Source: Akkermansia muciniphila (GTDB taxonomy: Bacteria > Verrucomicrobiota > Verrucomicrobiia > Limisphaerales > UBA11320). From it: 50,165 bases of DNA. A model generated the notes under the pieces. It was not told the origin of the DNA, ran no database searches, and saw nothing but the letters and a program-made list of their open reading frames with translations. The stretch's first letter is position 1. The number at the start of each line of letters is the position of its first letter. Shown here piece after piece: positions 8,495-17,009 of the stretch. Both the position numbers and the translations under genes were made by a program. Location: assembly GCA_945861575.1 (NCBI GenBank), contig CAMAVD010000007.1:1-50165 (forward strand), written 5' to 3'.

Positions 8495-9313
8495 TCAAGG
8501 CCTCCGAAACGACTTTCTAAGATACTCAAGACTCCGCTGGGCGATGACCTCAGGGCCCTCGTCGAAGTTGAAAACCTCCACCGAAACCACCCCATCGTAT
8601 CCGACCTCACGAAGCGCAGCGCCGATGGGTACAAAGTCCACGTCCCCAAAGCCAGGGCCTTTCAGATTCCTATCATTGGCATGGAAATAAGCGAAATGGG
8701 GCCAGGACTCCCGAATGATATCCGGGATGGCCTTTGCCTCAGAGCACATCGCTTTTACATCCAGAATGATCTTGAAGTGATGGCTACGGTTCTCTTTCAC
8801 AAAGCGGATCGCATCCGCAGCCGTGTTAATAAAATTTGTTTCAGTCGGAGCCAGCGGCTCAAAGCAGATCGTTATAGCTCGACTCTCGGCCCGTCGGATG
8901 GAGGCCTCGAAGGTACGACCCGCCCAGTGCCAGGCCTCATCCAGGGTGACTCCATCCAAGAGGTTGCGTTGCTTGGGGGATCCCACCACGATCGTCTGTC
9001 CGCCCACGTCGGCACAGAATTCGACGAGGTCGCAGAAGTAGCGGGAGGTCCGTTCACGCACCTGGGGATCAGGATGGGTGAGGTGGAGACCCTCTGTCTG
9101 GACCAACACCCAGTGAATGCCAGAGATACGGATCCCGATGCGAGCGGCGGCCTCACGGATTGACTGCCGCTCGGCGGCAGGGATATCTGTCACCGGTCTG
9201 CCCAAGGTAAACGGGGCGATCTCGATAGAGTCGTAGCCGGTGTCGCGAGCGAAGCGCATCGCGTCTTCCAGCTTCCACCCCTGGAAGATCTCATTGCAGA
9301 TACCAAAATGCAT
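8495..9313 (-). CDS. Sugar phosphate isomerase/epimerase-like TIM-barrel protein
   Basis: A 272-residue protein of the xylose-isomerase-like TIM barrel (AP endonuclease family 2) superfamily. Metal-site residues are plausible in FEPLAPTETN, ILDVKAMCSE, HANDRN and SVEVFNFDEGPE, spaced as in the family. It begins MHFGICNEIF with no signal peptide. Proteins of this type isomerise or epimerise sugars or inositols, but the substrate cannot be read from the sequence. It is upstream of lpxK on the same strand with a gap of about 170 bp, so shared transcription is uncertain and a functional link to lipid A is not implied. Confidence 0.82.
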   Translation of the reverse strand: MHFGICNEIFQGWKLEDAMRFARDTGYDSIEIAPFTLGRPVTDIPAAERQSIREAAARIGIRISGIHWVLVQTEGLHLTHPDPQVRERTSRYFCDLVEFCADVGGQTIVVGSPKQRNLLDGVTLDEAWHWAGRTFEASIRRAESRAITICFEPLAPTETNFINTAADAIRFVKENRSHHFKIILDVKAMCSEAKAIPDIIRESWPHFAYFHANDRNLKGPGFGDVDFVPIGAALREVGYDGVVSVEVFNFDEGPEVIAQRSLEYLRKSFRRP

Positions 9314-9436
9314 GGCAGTAGGATATCGACGGCCCAGACTCCGGGCACAAGCGGATTCGACGAGCGTTTTTTGAAGGCGCTAAAGAGTATCGTCCGAAAT
9401 TTGCGTTCTCTCCGTCCACGCGCCTGAGCGGATCCC

Positions 9437-9553
9437 ATGCTCGCCCGGCTCATCGGTGAGGTGGGACCGTGTCGTCTCGAAGTGAGAGCAAATCGTTCGC
9501 CCTTCGAGGCCCTCATCCGCGCCGTAGCCCATCAGCAGCTCACAGGCAAGTGA
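9437..9553 (+). pseudogene. DNA-3-methyladenine glycosylase (AlkA-type) N-terminal remnant
   Basis: A 38-codon piece on the plus strand reads ADPMLARLIGEVGPCRL just before and after its ATG, and continues to AVAHQQLTGK before a stop. This matches the conserved start of the HhH-GPD domain of AlkA-like glycosylases (DPxLxxLIxxVGPxxL then QQLSxKAA). Nothing downstream continues the domain, and the catalytic helix-hairpin-helix is absent, so it is a gene fragment. The rest of 9314-9656 shows no other coding signal apart from an AT-rich stretch before the next gene. Confidence 0.5.
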
Positions 9554-9656
9554 ACGACCACCACTTGGGTGATTCAGCGTTGCGGTCGATGTATCCACTG
9601 GCGGAATTCCTGGATCTCGGGTATCTCAATGACAGAATCATGGCTATTGTATTAGT

Positions 9657-11894
9657 ATGAGTACTTCTAGGTGTTTGATGTTGTCGCTCTTGCTGCTGTG
9701 GGCTGGCCTGCTCCCGGTGCAGTCCGCCCTAGTGCTGAACGAGGTTATGGCCAACAATCGTGGCGCTGTGCGGAATGGGGGGGGCTACCCCGATTGGGTT
9801 GAACTTTACAATCCAGGCCCGGGTATTGCAGATCTCGCAGGGATGTCCCTCAGTGACAACCTGAGCCAACCCAAGAAGTTCATCTTTCCAGCGGGTACTT
9901 TCCTCGGGCCAGGCCAATACTTGATCGTTTGGTGTGACAACAAAGTCTCTCCCGGGGAACTCCACGCCCCCTTCAGCCTGAGCAATACCGGTGAGGAAGT
10001 GGGTCTCTTCTCGTCGACCGAAACCAAAATCGACTCCATGAAGTTTGGAATCCAAGCCGAGGATTATTCGGTCGGCCGGATCCCAAACAGCACGGGCGAC
10101 TGGACGCTGACCAAGCCCACACCGGCTGCCGCCAACGCCACACAACCCCTGGGTAGCGTGGAAACACTCGTCATAAACGAATGGATGGCCTCGCCAGTGA
10201 CCGGGGAAGATTGGCTCGAGCTTTACAGTCCCGACCTTCTCCCTGTAGCGATTTCTGGCTGCGTCTTCTCCGACAAGACATCCACCCCGTCGACCAATCG
10301 TCCGATTCGAGCCCTGTCGTTCGTCGGGCCGGAGAGCTATATCCAGTTTTTCCCCTCCTCCTTGGCCAAGGCCGACGCCGACCACCTCGACTTCAAACTG
10401 GGGAGCAAAGGTGAGACCATTTCCTTGTTCGCCCCGGACCTGAGAACACTGCTTCATCACACCAAGTTTGACGCACAGACCTCGGGGGTCTCCCAGGGCC
10501 GCCTTCCCGATGGCTCGGCCACCTTGGCCTACTTCCCGGTCGGCAAAGCCACCCCCTCTGCGAGTAACTTTCTCCCCATCAGTTCTGTGGTTCTAAACGA
10601 GATTCTTACGCATTCCGACTTCCCTTTCGAAGACGCCGTGGAGCTTCGGAATACCACCGCCGATGTGGTCGATATTAGCTACTGGTGGATGAGCAATTCC
10701 AAGACAGACCCGAAGAAGTATGCGTTTCCAGCCGGGACCCGGATCCCTGCGTTTGGCTACCACGTTGTCTATCAGCGAGACTTTGATCCGAACGGAACGG
10801 GATCGGGCCGCAGCTTCCGCTTCAACTCGGCGAGAGGAGACGATTGCTTGCTCTTCACCGCCGATGCCACCGGAGCCTTCACCGGAGGACGCGCTTCCGT
10901 AAAGCTTCCCCCAGCAGAGAACGCCGTTTCGTTTGGCCGTTTTGAAACCAGCATCGGAGTCGAATTCGTTCCGCAGTCTGTTCGCACTTTTGGCTCAGAC
11001 ACCCCTCGATCCATCGACGAGTTTCGCACGGGCACAGGCCGACCGAACGGCTATCCGAAGGTAGGGCCGCTGGTCATCAGTGAGATCATGTATCATCCCC
11101 GAGGGGCGCTGCCGACCGACGACAACACGCTCGATGAGTACATAGAACTCAGAAACATCACGGGGGCGAGTGTTCTCCTCTACAATCTCTACAATCCGTT
11201 CACCGACCCGTCGAATTCTTCCAATCGCTGGAGGCTTGGAGGGTTGGTAGAGTTTGGCTTGCCCCTCCTAGCCGTCTGCCCACCAAACGGGTTCATCCTG
11301 CTGGTCGGTTTTGACCCAATAGCGGATCCGAACACGCTCTCCAGCTTTAAGACCCGATACTCCGTTCCGGAGTCTGCCCTGATTTTCGGCCCGCTCAGTG
11401 GGAAGCTGAGCAACGGCGGAGGTTCGCTGGAAGTCTACAAACCCGATGAGATACAACGGCCTCCCCATCCTGACACAGGGCTGATTCCAGTCCTACTGGT
11501 GGAAAGGGTCGAATATGACGATGTCCTTCCTTGGCCTGCAGAGGCGGACGGGCAGGGGGCCTCACTGCATCGAGTTCGTTTGACTGAGTTCGGAAACGAC
11601 CCCGTCAACTGGACATCGAGTCCACCGACGCCTGGCCGCAGACCTCCTCCCCCACTCCCTCTTCAGTTCAGCTCCATCGATCTGGAAGACGGCTTCGTAA
11701 CGCTCAAGTTTGAGGTGCAGAGAGGGGTTGCCTATCAGCTCGAGTATACCGATACCGCACTGAATCCGAGCACGATTTGGATCCCCCTGATGACCTTCGC
11801 AGAAGGCGTTGAAGCGCGGATGGAGACGGTATCAGAGCCGCTTCCGCCAAATACGACACAACGCTACTATCGGCTCGTCGCGCCAGAAGAATAA
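9657..11894 (+). CDS. Secreted multi-domain lamin-tail (LTD) protein
   Basis: A 745-residue exported protein with a clear signal peptide (hydrophobic residues about 8-22, likely cleavage after QSA). Four lamin-tail-like modules follow, each opening with a variant of the LVLNEVMA motif and then a WVELYNP-type strand: about 24-130, 168-275, 313-430 and 473-640. The last 85 residues form a beta-rich region ending RYYRLVAPEE, a C-terminal type common in secreted verrucomicrobial proteins. There is no enzymatic motif and no PEP-CTERM sorting tail. LTD repeats are thought to mediate binding in surface or secreted proteins; the ligand is unknown. It is a single gene, convergent with thrB. Confidence 0.85.
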   Translation: MSTSRCLMLSLLLLWAGLLPVQSALVLNEVMANNRGAVRNGGGYPDWVELYNPGPGIADLAGMSLSDNLSQPKKFIFPAGTFLGPGQYLIVWCDNKVSPGELHAPFSLSNTGEEVGLFSSTETKIDSMKFGIQAEDYSVGRIPNSTGDWTLTKPTPAAANATQPLGSVETLVINEWMASPVTGEDWLELYSPDLLPVAISGCVFSDKTSTPSTNRPIRALSFVGPESYIQFFPSSLAKADADHLDFKLGSKGETISLFAPDLRTLLHHTKFDAQTSGVSQGRLPDGSATLAYFPVGKATPSASNFLPISSVVLNEILTHSDFPFEDAVELRNTTADVVDISYWWMSNSKTDPKKYAFPAGTRIPAFGYHVVYQRDFDPNGTGSGRSFRFNSARGDDCLLFTADATGAFTGGRASVKLPPAENAVSFGRFETSIGVEFVPQSVRTFGSDTPRSIDEFRTGTGRPNGYPKVGPLVISEIMYHPRGALPTDDNTLDEYIELRNITGASVLLYNLYNPFTDPSNSSNRWRLGGLVEFGLPLLAVCPPNGFILLVGFDPIADPNTLSSFKTRYSVPESALIFGPLSGKLSNGGGSLEVYKPDEIQRPPHPDTGLIPVLLVERVEYDDVLPWPAEADGQGASLHRVRLTEFGNDPVNWTSSPPTPGRRPPPPLPLQFSSIDLEDGFVTLKFEVQRGVAYQLEYTDTALNPSTIWIPLMTFAEGVEARMETVSEPLPPNTTQRYYRLVAPEE

Positions 11895-11928
11895 TGGACC
11901 TGCAGAAAAAGAGGCGGTTCCCTCAAAA

Positions 11929-12822
11929 CTACTGCTTGATGGTAAAGCCGTCGTTATCTGCCTTGAGAATCATCACTTCAGAGTCTGGCAACTGACGTTG
12001 CATGGCCTTGGCCACGGCCTCAGCCTTTTGAAGCGTGAGGCAGATGATCCCAGAACCGGCGCCACTCAGCCATCCGCCAATGGCACCCGCCCGCTCCCCA
12101 GCCTGGATGACCTTGCTGAGTTGAGGAACCAGAGGCTCCCGGTGAGGTTGATGAATTCGATCGTCAAAAACTCCACGCAGCTGCTCCAGGTTTTCGTTGG
12201 AAAAGGCAGCAGCAATAAGAGCCGAACGGTTCAGGCCGTGGATGACGTCGAGCTTATTGAATGAATGGGGCACCAACTCCCGTGCGGAGTCGGTACTCAC
12301 TCCAGTCCGAGGGATCAGAGTGACAAAGCTCGCTCGGGAGGAGACCTCGTGGCGAATGCAACGGATGGATTCCTTAACTTTTCCTGAGGCAGAAAACCCA
12401 CCGAAAACGGCGGGAGCTGCGTTGTCCGGATGGCCCTCTAATTCTGCCACCAAGTCCAAAACCATCTGTCGATCAAAGCGCTTCTTCGCGAGCACATTCA
12501 GCCCTGCAACCATCCCCAAACGAAGAGTGGCGCTCGCTCCCAGGCCGCGTTCCGCTGGGATTGCCCCGCTGATCTCCACATCGACACCAAAGGAAGCCTT
12601 ACGCGCCTTGGCGAAAAAGCTGCGATAGGCTTCGTAGAGCATCCGGGTCACCCGCGGCCATTCCGCCTCAGCAACTGGGCTTATCAAATTGACCCCCTTA
12701 GCCTTTTTCTGAGTGATCCGCACGGTGTTGTAAAGCCGCAGGGCTATTCCGAGAGTGTCGAAGCCAGACCCCAAGTTTGAGGTAGAGGCGGGAATGACGA
12801 CGTCAACCGTTTGTGATTTCAT
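11929..12822 (-). CDS. thrB: Homoserine kinase (GHMP family)
   Basis: ThrB phosphorylates homoserine to O-phosphohomoserine in threonine synthesis. The 297-residue protein starts MKSQTVDVVIPASTSNLGSG, the typical PASxxNLGxGFD motif, followed by the GHMP ATP-binding loop PAERGLGASATLRLG and GHPDNAAPAVFGG. The family usually has GLGSSAA at the loop; here it is GLGASAT. The ATG at 12822 is preferred over 12903, since the extra residues lack homology. It is divergent from thrH, which can make the same product by phosphotransfer, with only 98 bp between the starts. Confidence 0.92.
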   Translation of the reverse strand: MKSQTVDVVIPASTSNLGSGFDTLGIALRLYNTVRITQKKAKGVNLISPVAEAEWPRVTRMLYEAYRSFFAKARKASFGVDVEISGAIPAERGLGASATLRLGMVAGLNVLAKKRFDRQMVLDLVAELEGHPDNAAPAVFGGFSASGKVKESIRCIRHEVSSRASFVTLIPRTGVSTDSARELVPHSFNKLDVIHGLNRSALIAAAFSNENLEQLRGVFDDRIHQPHREPLVPQLSKVIQAGERAGAIGGWLSGAGSGIICLTLQKAEAVAKAMQRQLPDSEVMILKADNDGFTIKQ

Positions 12823-12920
12823 CTGGAGCGTTTGGCTGCATACCAACAGATCCGGCCCTAGCAAGGCAACTGAAAACCCAGACTTGATCCCCCACGGCTT
12901 CACGAGGGAAGATTCAGCAC

Positions 12921-13523
12921 TTGAAACAAAGCATCGTCACTCTCGACTTGGAAGGTGTGCTGGTTCCCGAGATCTGGATCGCAGTCGCTGATAAAACCTC
13001 GATCGCCGAACTTCGGCTGACCACGCGCGATATCCCAGACTACGATGTCCTGATGAGGGGACGTTTGAAGATTCTCAATCAACACGGGCTCCGGCTCACG
13101 GATATCCAAGAAGTGATCGGCACCCTCAACCCTCTGCCCGGAGCTGTGGAGTTTCTTGCCGAGCTGCGCGAACTGACTCAAGTCGTCATCCTCTCCGATA
13201 CCTTCGAGGAATTTGCTCAACCCCTCATGCGACAACTCGGCTGGCCAACCCTGCTGTGCCATCGGCTGGAGGTCAATGAGGGTCGGGTAGTGAACTACCA
13301 CCTTCGTCAGCCGGATCAAAAGCGCAAATGCGTCGCGGCTTTCAAATCGCTGGGCTATCGGGTTGTCGCGGCTGGAGACTCCTTTAATGACACCACCATG
13401 CTGGCGGAAGCCGACGCGGGATTTCTCTTCCATGCCCCCGAGAATATCCGTCGCCAGTTTCCACAGTTCCGAGCTCTCGACGCATATCCAGACCTTTTAG
13501 CGCATATCCGATCCTCCCTCTAA
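12921..13523 (+). CDS. thrH: Phosphoserine phosphatase/homoserine phosphotransferase (HAD family)
   Basis: A 200-residue HAD-superfamily enzyme strongly resembling Pseudomonas ThrH, which dephosphorylates phosphoserine and can pass the phosphate to homoserine. The first motif is LDLEGVLVPEIW with nucleophile Asp9 and Glu11 in place of the usual second Asp, a ThrH trait. Ser92 lies in ILSDTFEEF. AAGDSFNDTTML supplies Asp153 and Asp157, and FHAPEN follows. The start is TTG at 12921, preceded by a GAGGGAAG ribosome-binding site; no ATG fits. Divergent pairing with thrB suggests shared control of serine/threonine synthesis. Confidence 0.93.
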   Translation: MKQSIVTLDLEGVLVPEIWIAVADKTSIAELRLTTRDIPDYDVLMRGRLKILNQHGLRLTDIQEVIGTLNPLPGAVEFLAELRELTQVVILSDTFEEFAQPLMRQLGWPTLLCHRLEVNEGRVVNYHLRQPDQKRKCVAAFKSLGYRVVAAGDSFNDTTMLAEADAGFLFHAPENIRRQFPQFRALDAYPDLLAHIRSSL

Positions 13524-13607
13524 AGCAGGACCCGTTCGTCCGAGAACCCCTTTGATGACGAGACCAGGGGATCGTTGGCTTTCACGATGCCCTTGTTTGC
13601 GACCGGC

Positions 13608-14120
13608 TCAAATAGATCGCACCCGCTCCCAGATCGGACGTAAATCCTCATCTTGGAGGGCCATTTCCTTTAGTGCGGCGACATCCTCAGCAGCCTCGAT
13701 AGCGCGATGGAGCCAATCCCAGGCTTCACTTAAACGTCCCAGCTGCGCGGCGTAGCAAGCGATGTTATACGGGATGATGCTCACGCGGGGGAATTTTGAG
13801 ACGGCAGGTAGCAGAGCGTCCCACGCCTGCTGCAGCCCACCAGACCTAGATCGGCGTAGCGCGTAGGATCGATGAATCCAACCCGTGGGGTCCTGTGGAT
13901 ATTGCCCTAAAAGGCACCCAGCGATCTCAAGGGCATGATCCCACTGCCGTAAGGCCGCAGAGATCTGCCAACGCATGCAAAGCACTTGGGGGTGCTCCGA
14001 AAACGCCGGGGAAATGCGTTCAAGTTCCGACAAAGATTCCTGTGGGTTACCCAGCATGAGCCACCCCTCGGCAGCCTCTAGCTGACGAATGTCCACAGGG
14101 CCCAGCGCAGCGGGAGTCAT
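13608..14120 (-). CDS. Small TPR protein
   Basis: A 170-residue soluble protein made of about four TPR-like helical hairpins, for example EAAEGWLMLGNPQESLSELE, QWDHALEIAGCLLGQYPQDP and YNIACYAAQLGRLSEAWDWL. The final AWDWLHRAIEA repeat with an Asp/Arg-rich end is typical of TPR domains of the TPR_END/“ARM-like” type in this phylum. No signal peptide or enzymatic motif is present. It lies 60 nt downstream of the Gly/Arg-rich protein on the same strand, so co-transcription is possible. Function is unknown; TPRs mediate protein contacts. Confidence 0.75.
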   Translation of the reverse strand: MTPAALGPVDIRQLEAAEGWLMLGNPQESLSELERISPAFSEHPQVLCMRWQISAALRQWDHALEIAGCLLGQYPQDPTGWIHRSYALRRSRSGGLQQAWDALLPAVSKFPRVSIIPYNIACYAAQLGRLSEAWDWLHRAIEAAEDVAALKEMALQDEDLRPIWERVRSI

Positions 14121-14180
14121 GGTCGTTCGCGTCCGCGGAACCTGCGGCCCGGATCTGACTCCGGGCCGCTCCCTCGCAGC

Positions 14181-15905
14181 CTACTCAGCGGGTGGAGCCG
14201 ACTCCCCCGCAGGCGATTCTACTGAACCCTCGACACTGCTTGAAGGCGAGACCGCTGTCGTAATGACTTCGGCGGCTGTCTCCGCCGGAGCTTCCACGGC
14301 CACTTCCTTCTCCTTGCCCTTCCCTGCGGCATTGACTGACGGCGCTTTCACGGGCCTCGGAGCTGGCTTCTTGGCCGTTTCCATAACCCCCGTGGCGAAC
14401 TCGATAACATGCCCCTGGTGAATCAGCCAGTGCAGATCCGAAGCAAACGCCTGGAGCTCTGGTGACAGCGGCGGTTTTTCAGCGGGGGCAGCCTCAGCGA
14501 CAGGGGCTGCAGCGCTGTCCGCAGTGGAGGCTTGGGTCGGTGCAGCCGCCGGGGTCGCCGGTTTCTCAGGGGGAAGGCCCCCAGGCACAATGGCATCCAC
14601 CAACTGCCGCCGGGTGCACCCAGCGTGGGTGTTGATGTGATCGACAATCTTCCTGACGCCCGGGGTCAGGACATTCGTGTCCAGATCCAGGTAGTGAGGT
14701 CGCGCCACGGAAACGTGGGTCACCGTCTTGTTCACCTTGAAGAACTGGAGTCCTCGGGAGGCAAACTGCTGGCTCAGATGAGTGGCAACCTGCAGAGGGA
14801 AGCGCCGTTGGTTGTCCAGAGTCGAACGTACGAGCCGCAGCAGGGCTTGGTTACGCAACTTCTTCACGGCATCCGGCGAGAGCGTGATGCTCTCTACCGA
14901 ACGGATCAGGGCTGGGGCATGGACCTCGCGGAAATGCTTGTCGACCTCTTCGCGGCTTCCCAGCTGAAGAGGCTCCGGCACATTCAGACAGGTGAACTCA
15001 GACTTGAAGCTCTGATCCTCAACCCACTTTTTCACCACCGCCTCATCCCGCACGATCTTCACCCGAGCCTTGAACGCATCGAATGGGAGGCGAGGAAACC
15101 GCTCGGCATGCAGACGGCGAAGCTGATTCTGATAATCATGATGGTTGGGAGGTCCAAGGATCACCCCACTCATCCCACACTGGGCCACAAACGTATAAAC
15201 ACCCTTCGGCGGATCCATCGGAACCCTGCTGACCTCATAAAAGGTGCCAAAGAAGTTGTCGAGTGAATGCTTCACCGCCTCAGCTTCACTCAGCCAGAGA
15301 CTCTCGTCCAAAGCACAGGTAAACAGGGCCTGCGCGACCGAGCCGTCTCCGCGACGACGGATGCTCAAGGCGACCGCATGGCGGTCGGACTTCTTGAGAA
15401 TCATGGCCGCAATCTCGAAAAGTGGATAGGCGCGTCCAGACACTTTGATCTGGCGGGCTAATGAATCCACGCCCTTGTCGTCGGGCTGGATAGACACATT
15501 TAAGTCCAGCAGGGGCACCACTGGAGCGTCGTCACGGCGATCTGGGCCCCGTCCCGTACCGCCCCCCCGGTCACCACGGAATCCGCCACGATCTCCGCCC
15601 GGGCCTGCCGGCCTAGCGGGTGCTCCCGGGCCTGCTCCCGGCCCACGGCTATCCCGCCGAGGACCATCGGTTCGCCCTTGGGGTCGCGCCCCTTGGCCCG
15701 GACCCTGTCCGGGTGCGCCGCGCCGCGCACCCCCGCCCCCGCCCCCCGGAGGGCGATCCCCACGGTCGCGCCGAAAACGGCCACGCTCCCCCCCGCCCTC
15801 ATCGCCGGTGAAATGGGCATAGCGGTTGATGTCAGGGGACTGCTGCGCCCAAGCCGGGAGGAAATGCAGGTCCAGGTTCAGATCGTTCTCGGACGTATTG
15901 CTCAT
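14181..15905 (-). CDS. Unrecognised Gly/Arg/Pro-rich protein with split winged-helix-like C-terminus
   Basis: I do not recognise a named family. With ATG at 15905 (MSNTSENDLN) the protein has 574 residues. Residues 35-127 are a disordered, basic Gly/Arg/Pro tract with RGG-like pieces (GGERGRFRRDRGDRP, GDRGGFRGDRGGG). Residues 128-425 look folded, mixed alpha/beta and basic. Near 421-445 (VDHINTHAGCTRRQLVDAIV) and 482-505 (LHWLIHQGHVIEF) are segments that could be two halves of a winged helix, separated by an Ala/Pro linker at 446-480. The tail is Ala/Glu/Pro-rich. RGG tracts often bind RNA, so nucleic-acid binding is a reasonable guess only. The stretch before 15905 in this frame appears non-coding. 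Confidence 0.7.
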   Translation of the reverse strand: MSNTSENDLNLDLHFLPAWAQQSPDINRYAHFTGDEGGGERGRFRRDRGDRPPGGGGGGARRGAPGQGPGQGARPQGRTDGPRRDSRGPGAGPGAPARPAGPGGDRGGFRGDRGGGTGRGPDRRDDAPVVPLLDLNVSIQPDDKGVDSLARQIKVSGRAYPLFEIAAMILKKSDRHAVALSIRRRGDGSVAQALFTCALDESLWLSEAEAVKHSLDNFFGTFYEVSRVPMDPPKGVYTFVAQCGMSGVILGPPNHHDYQNQLRRLHAERFPRLPFDAFKARVKIVRDEAVVKKWVEDQSFKSEFTCLNVPEPLQLGSREEVDKHFREVHAPALIRSVESITLSPDAVKKLRNQALLRLVRSTLDNQRRFPLQVATHLSQQFASRGLQFFKVNKTVTHVSVARPHYLDLDTNVLTPGVRKIVDHINTHAGCTRRQLVDAIVPGGLPPEKPATPAAAPTQASTADSAAAPVAEAAPAEKPPLSPELQAFASDLHWLIHQGHVIEFATGVMETAKKPAPRPVKAPSVNAAGKGKEKEVAVEAPAETAAEVITTAVSPSSSVEGSVESPAGESAPPAE

Positions 15906-16187
15906 GTGATAACAGCCAACTCGGCAAGATCGGGTCACGCCAATAGACTTAGCGACAGAATGCTGGACGGGCACGACGAATGCAAGCGTAGGGGTCAACC
16001 AATCTTCAAGCCCTCGTCGGGCCCCCCCGTCAATCGCGAGACTGTTCGGGGAGCATTCCCGTCCACCTCCTTCATCGGGCGCTTAAAAAATGACTTTAGA
16101 TCGTGCAAGAGACCCGCTTGAATGCGAAGGACGGCACCCGCCTTAAACGGGGGCTGCACCGAGCATAGCACACGAGCACGAACGGAT

Positions 16188-16919
16188 ATGGCAGGACATA
16201 GCAAATGGGCTAAGGTGAAGCACTTCAAGGGTGCCATCGACGCGAAGCGTGGTAAGATTTTTGCCAAGCTGGGCAAGGAAATTACCATCGCAGCCAAGCT
16301 CGGCGGCGGAGATCCCTCCATGAACCCTCGGCTCCGCATGGTGCTGCTCAGGTCACGCGCCGCAAGCATGCCCAATGAGAATATTGAACGGGCCATCAAG
16401 AAGGCCACGGGCGGGGGAGAGTCGATCCAATATGATGACCTGACCTACGAGGCGTATGGACCCGGCGGTGTGGCTTTGCTGATCGAAATCAGCACGGACA
16501 ACAAAAACCGAACCGCTGCCGAGATCCGCAGCTTGCTCACAAAAAGCGGCGGATCCATAGCCACCGCAGGAGCGGTCACTCGGCTGTTCCATCGCAAGGG
16601 ACAGATCGTCGTCTCACGGGAATCCGCCCCAGAAGATGTCCTCATGGAATTGGCTCTGGAAGCGGGTGCTGAGGACTTTAAGTCCGACGATCACGGATTC
16701 GAAATCCTGACAGATCCCGCGCGCTTCGAAGCCGTCCACAGGCAGATTGAAGCCCGTCAAATCCATTGCGAGGTTGCCGAAGTGACCGCGCTTGCCACCC
16801 TCACCGTGCCCGTACCTGATGCCTCAACGCATGCCTCTATCACTCGCTTAATCGAAGCCTTGGAAGATCACGACGACGTGAAGGAGATCTACTCCAACGC
16901 CGAATTGGCCGAAGGATGA
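16188..16919 (+). CDS. yebC: YebC/PmpR family regulatory protein
   Basis: A 243-residue member of the YebC family, whose members act as transcriptional regulators or translation factors that relieve ribosome stalling. The start MAGHSKWAKVKHFKGAIDAK is diagnostic, followed by MPNENIERAIKKATGG and YEAYGPGGVALLIE, all strongly conserved in the family. Length is as expected. Start at 16188; an in-frame extension to 16122 has no homology. It is the first gene of the plus-strand series leading to the MMPL and Mla genes, with 90 nt to the next start, so it may or may not share their transcript. Confidence 0.95.
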   Translation: MAGHSKWAKVKHFKGAIDAKRGKIFAKLGKEITIAAKLGGGDPSMNPRLRMVLLRSRAASMPNENIERAIKKATGGGESIQYDDLTYEAYGPGGVALLIEISTDNKNRTAAEIRSLLTKSGGSIATAGAVTRLFHRKGQIVVSRESAPEDVLMELALEAGAEDFKSDDHGFEILTDPARFEAVHRQIEARQIHCEVAEVTALATLTVPVPDASTHASITRLIEALEDHDDVKEIYSNAELAEG

Positions 16920-17009
16920 AGACGTCCGCCTCCCGCCGCATGGCCACACGTTCTCAACGCGGGATACGCGCCTGGTCCTCCGCTCCGTGTGGTTTAGTCT
17001 CCCACCGCC

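Noticed and set aside
12836-12851. A 16-bp match (GCTGCATACCAACAGA) shared with about 46668
   Set aside because: One match of this length is not surprising in 50 kb and no structure surrounds it.
15445-15822. Long plus-strand frames opposite the Gly/Arg/Pro tract
   Set aside because: They result from GC-rich repetitive codons on the opposite strand; no start context or homology.
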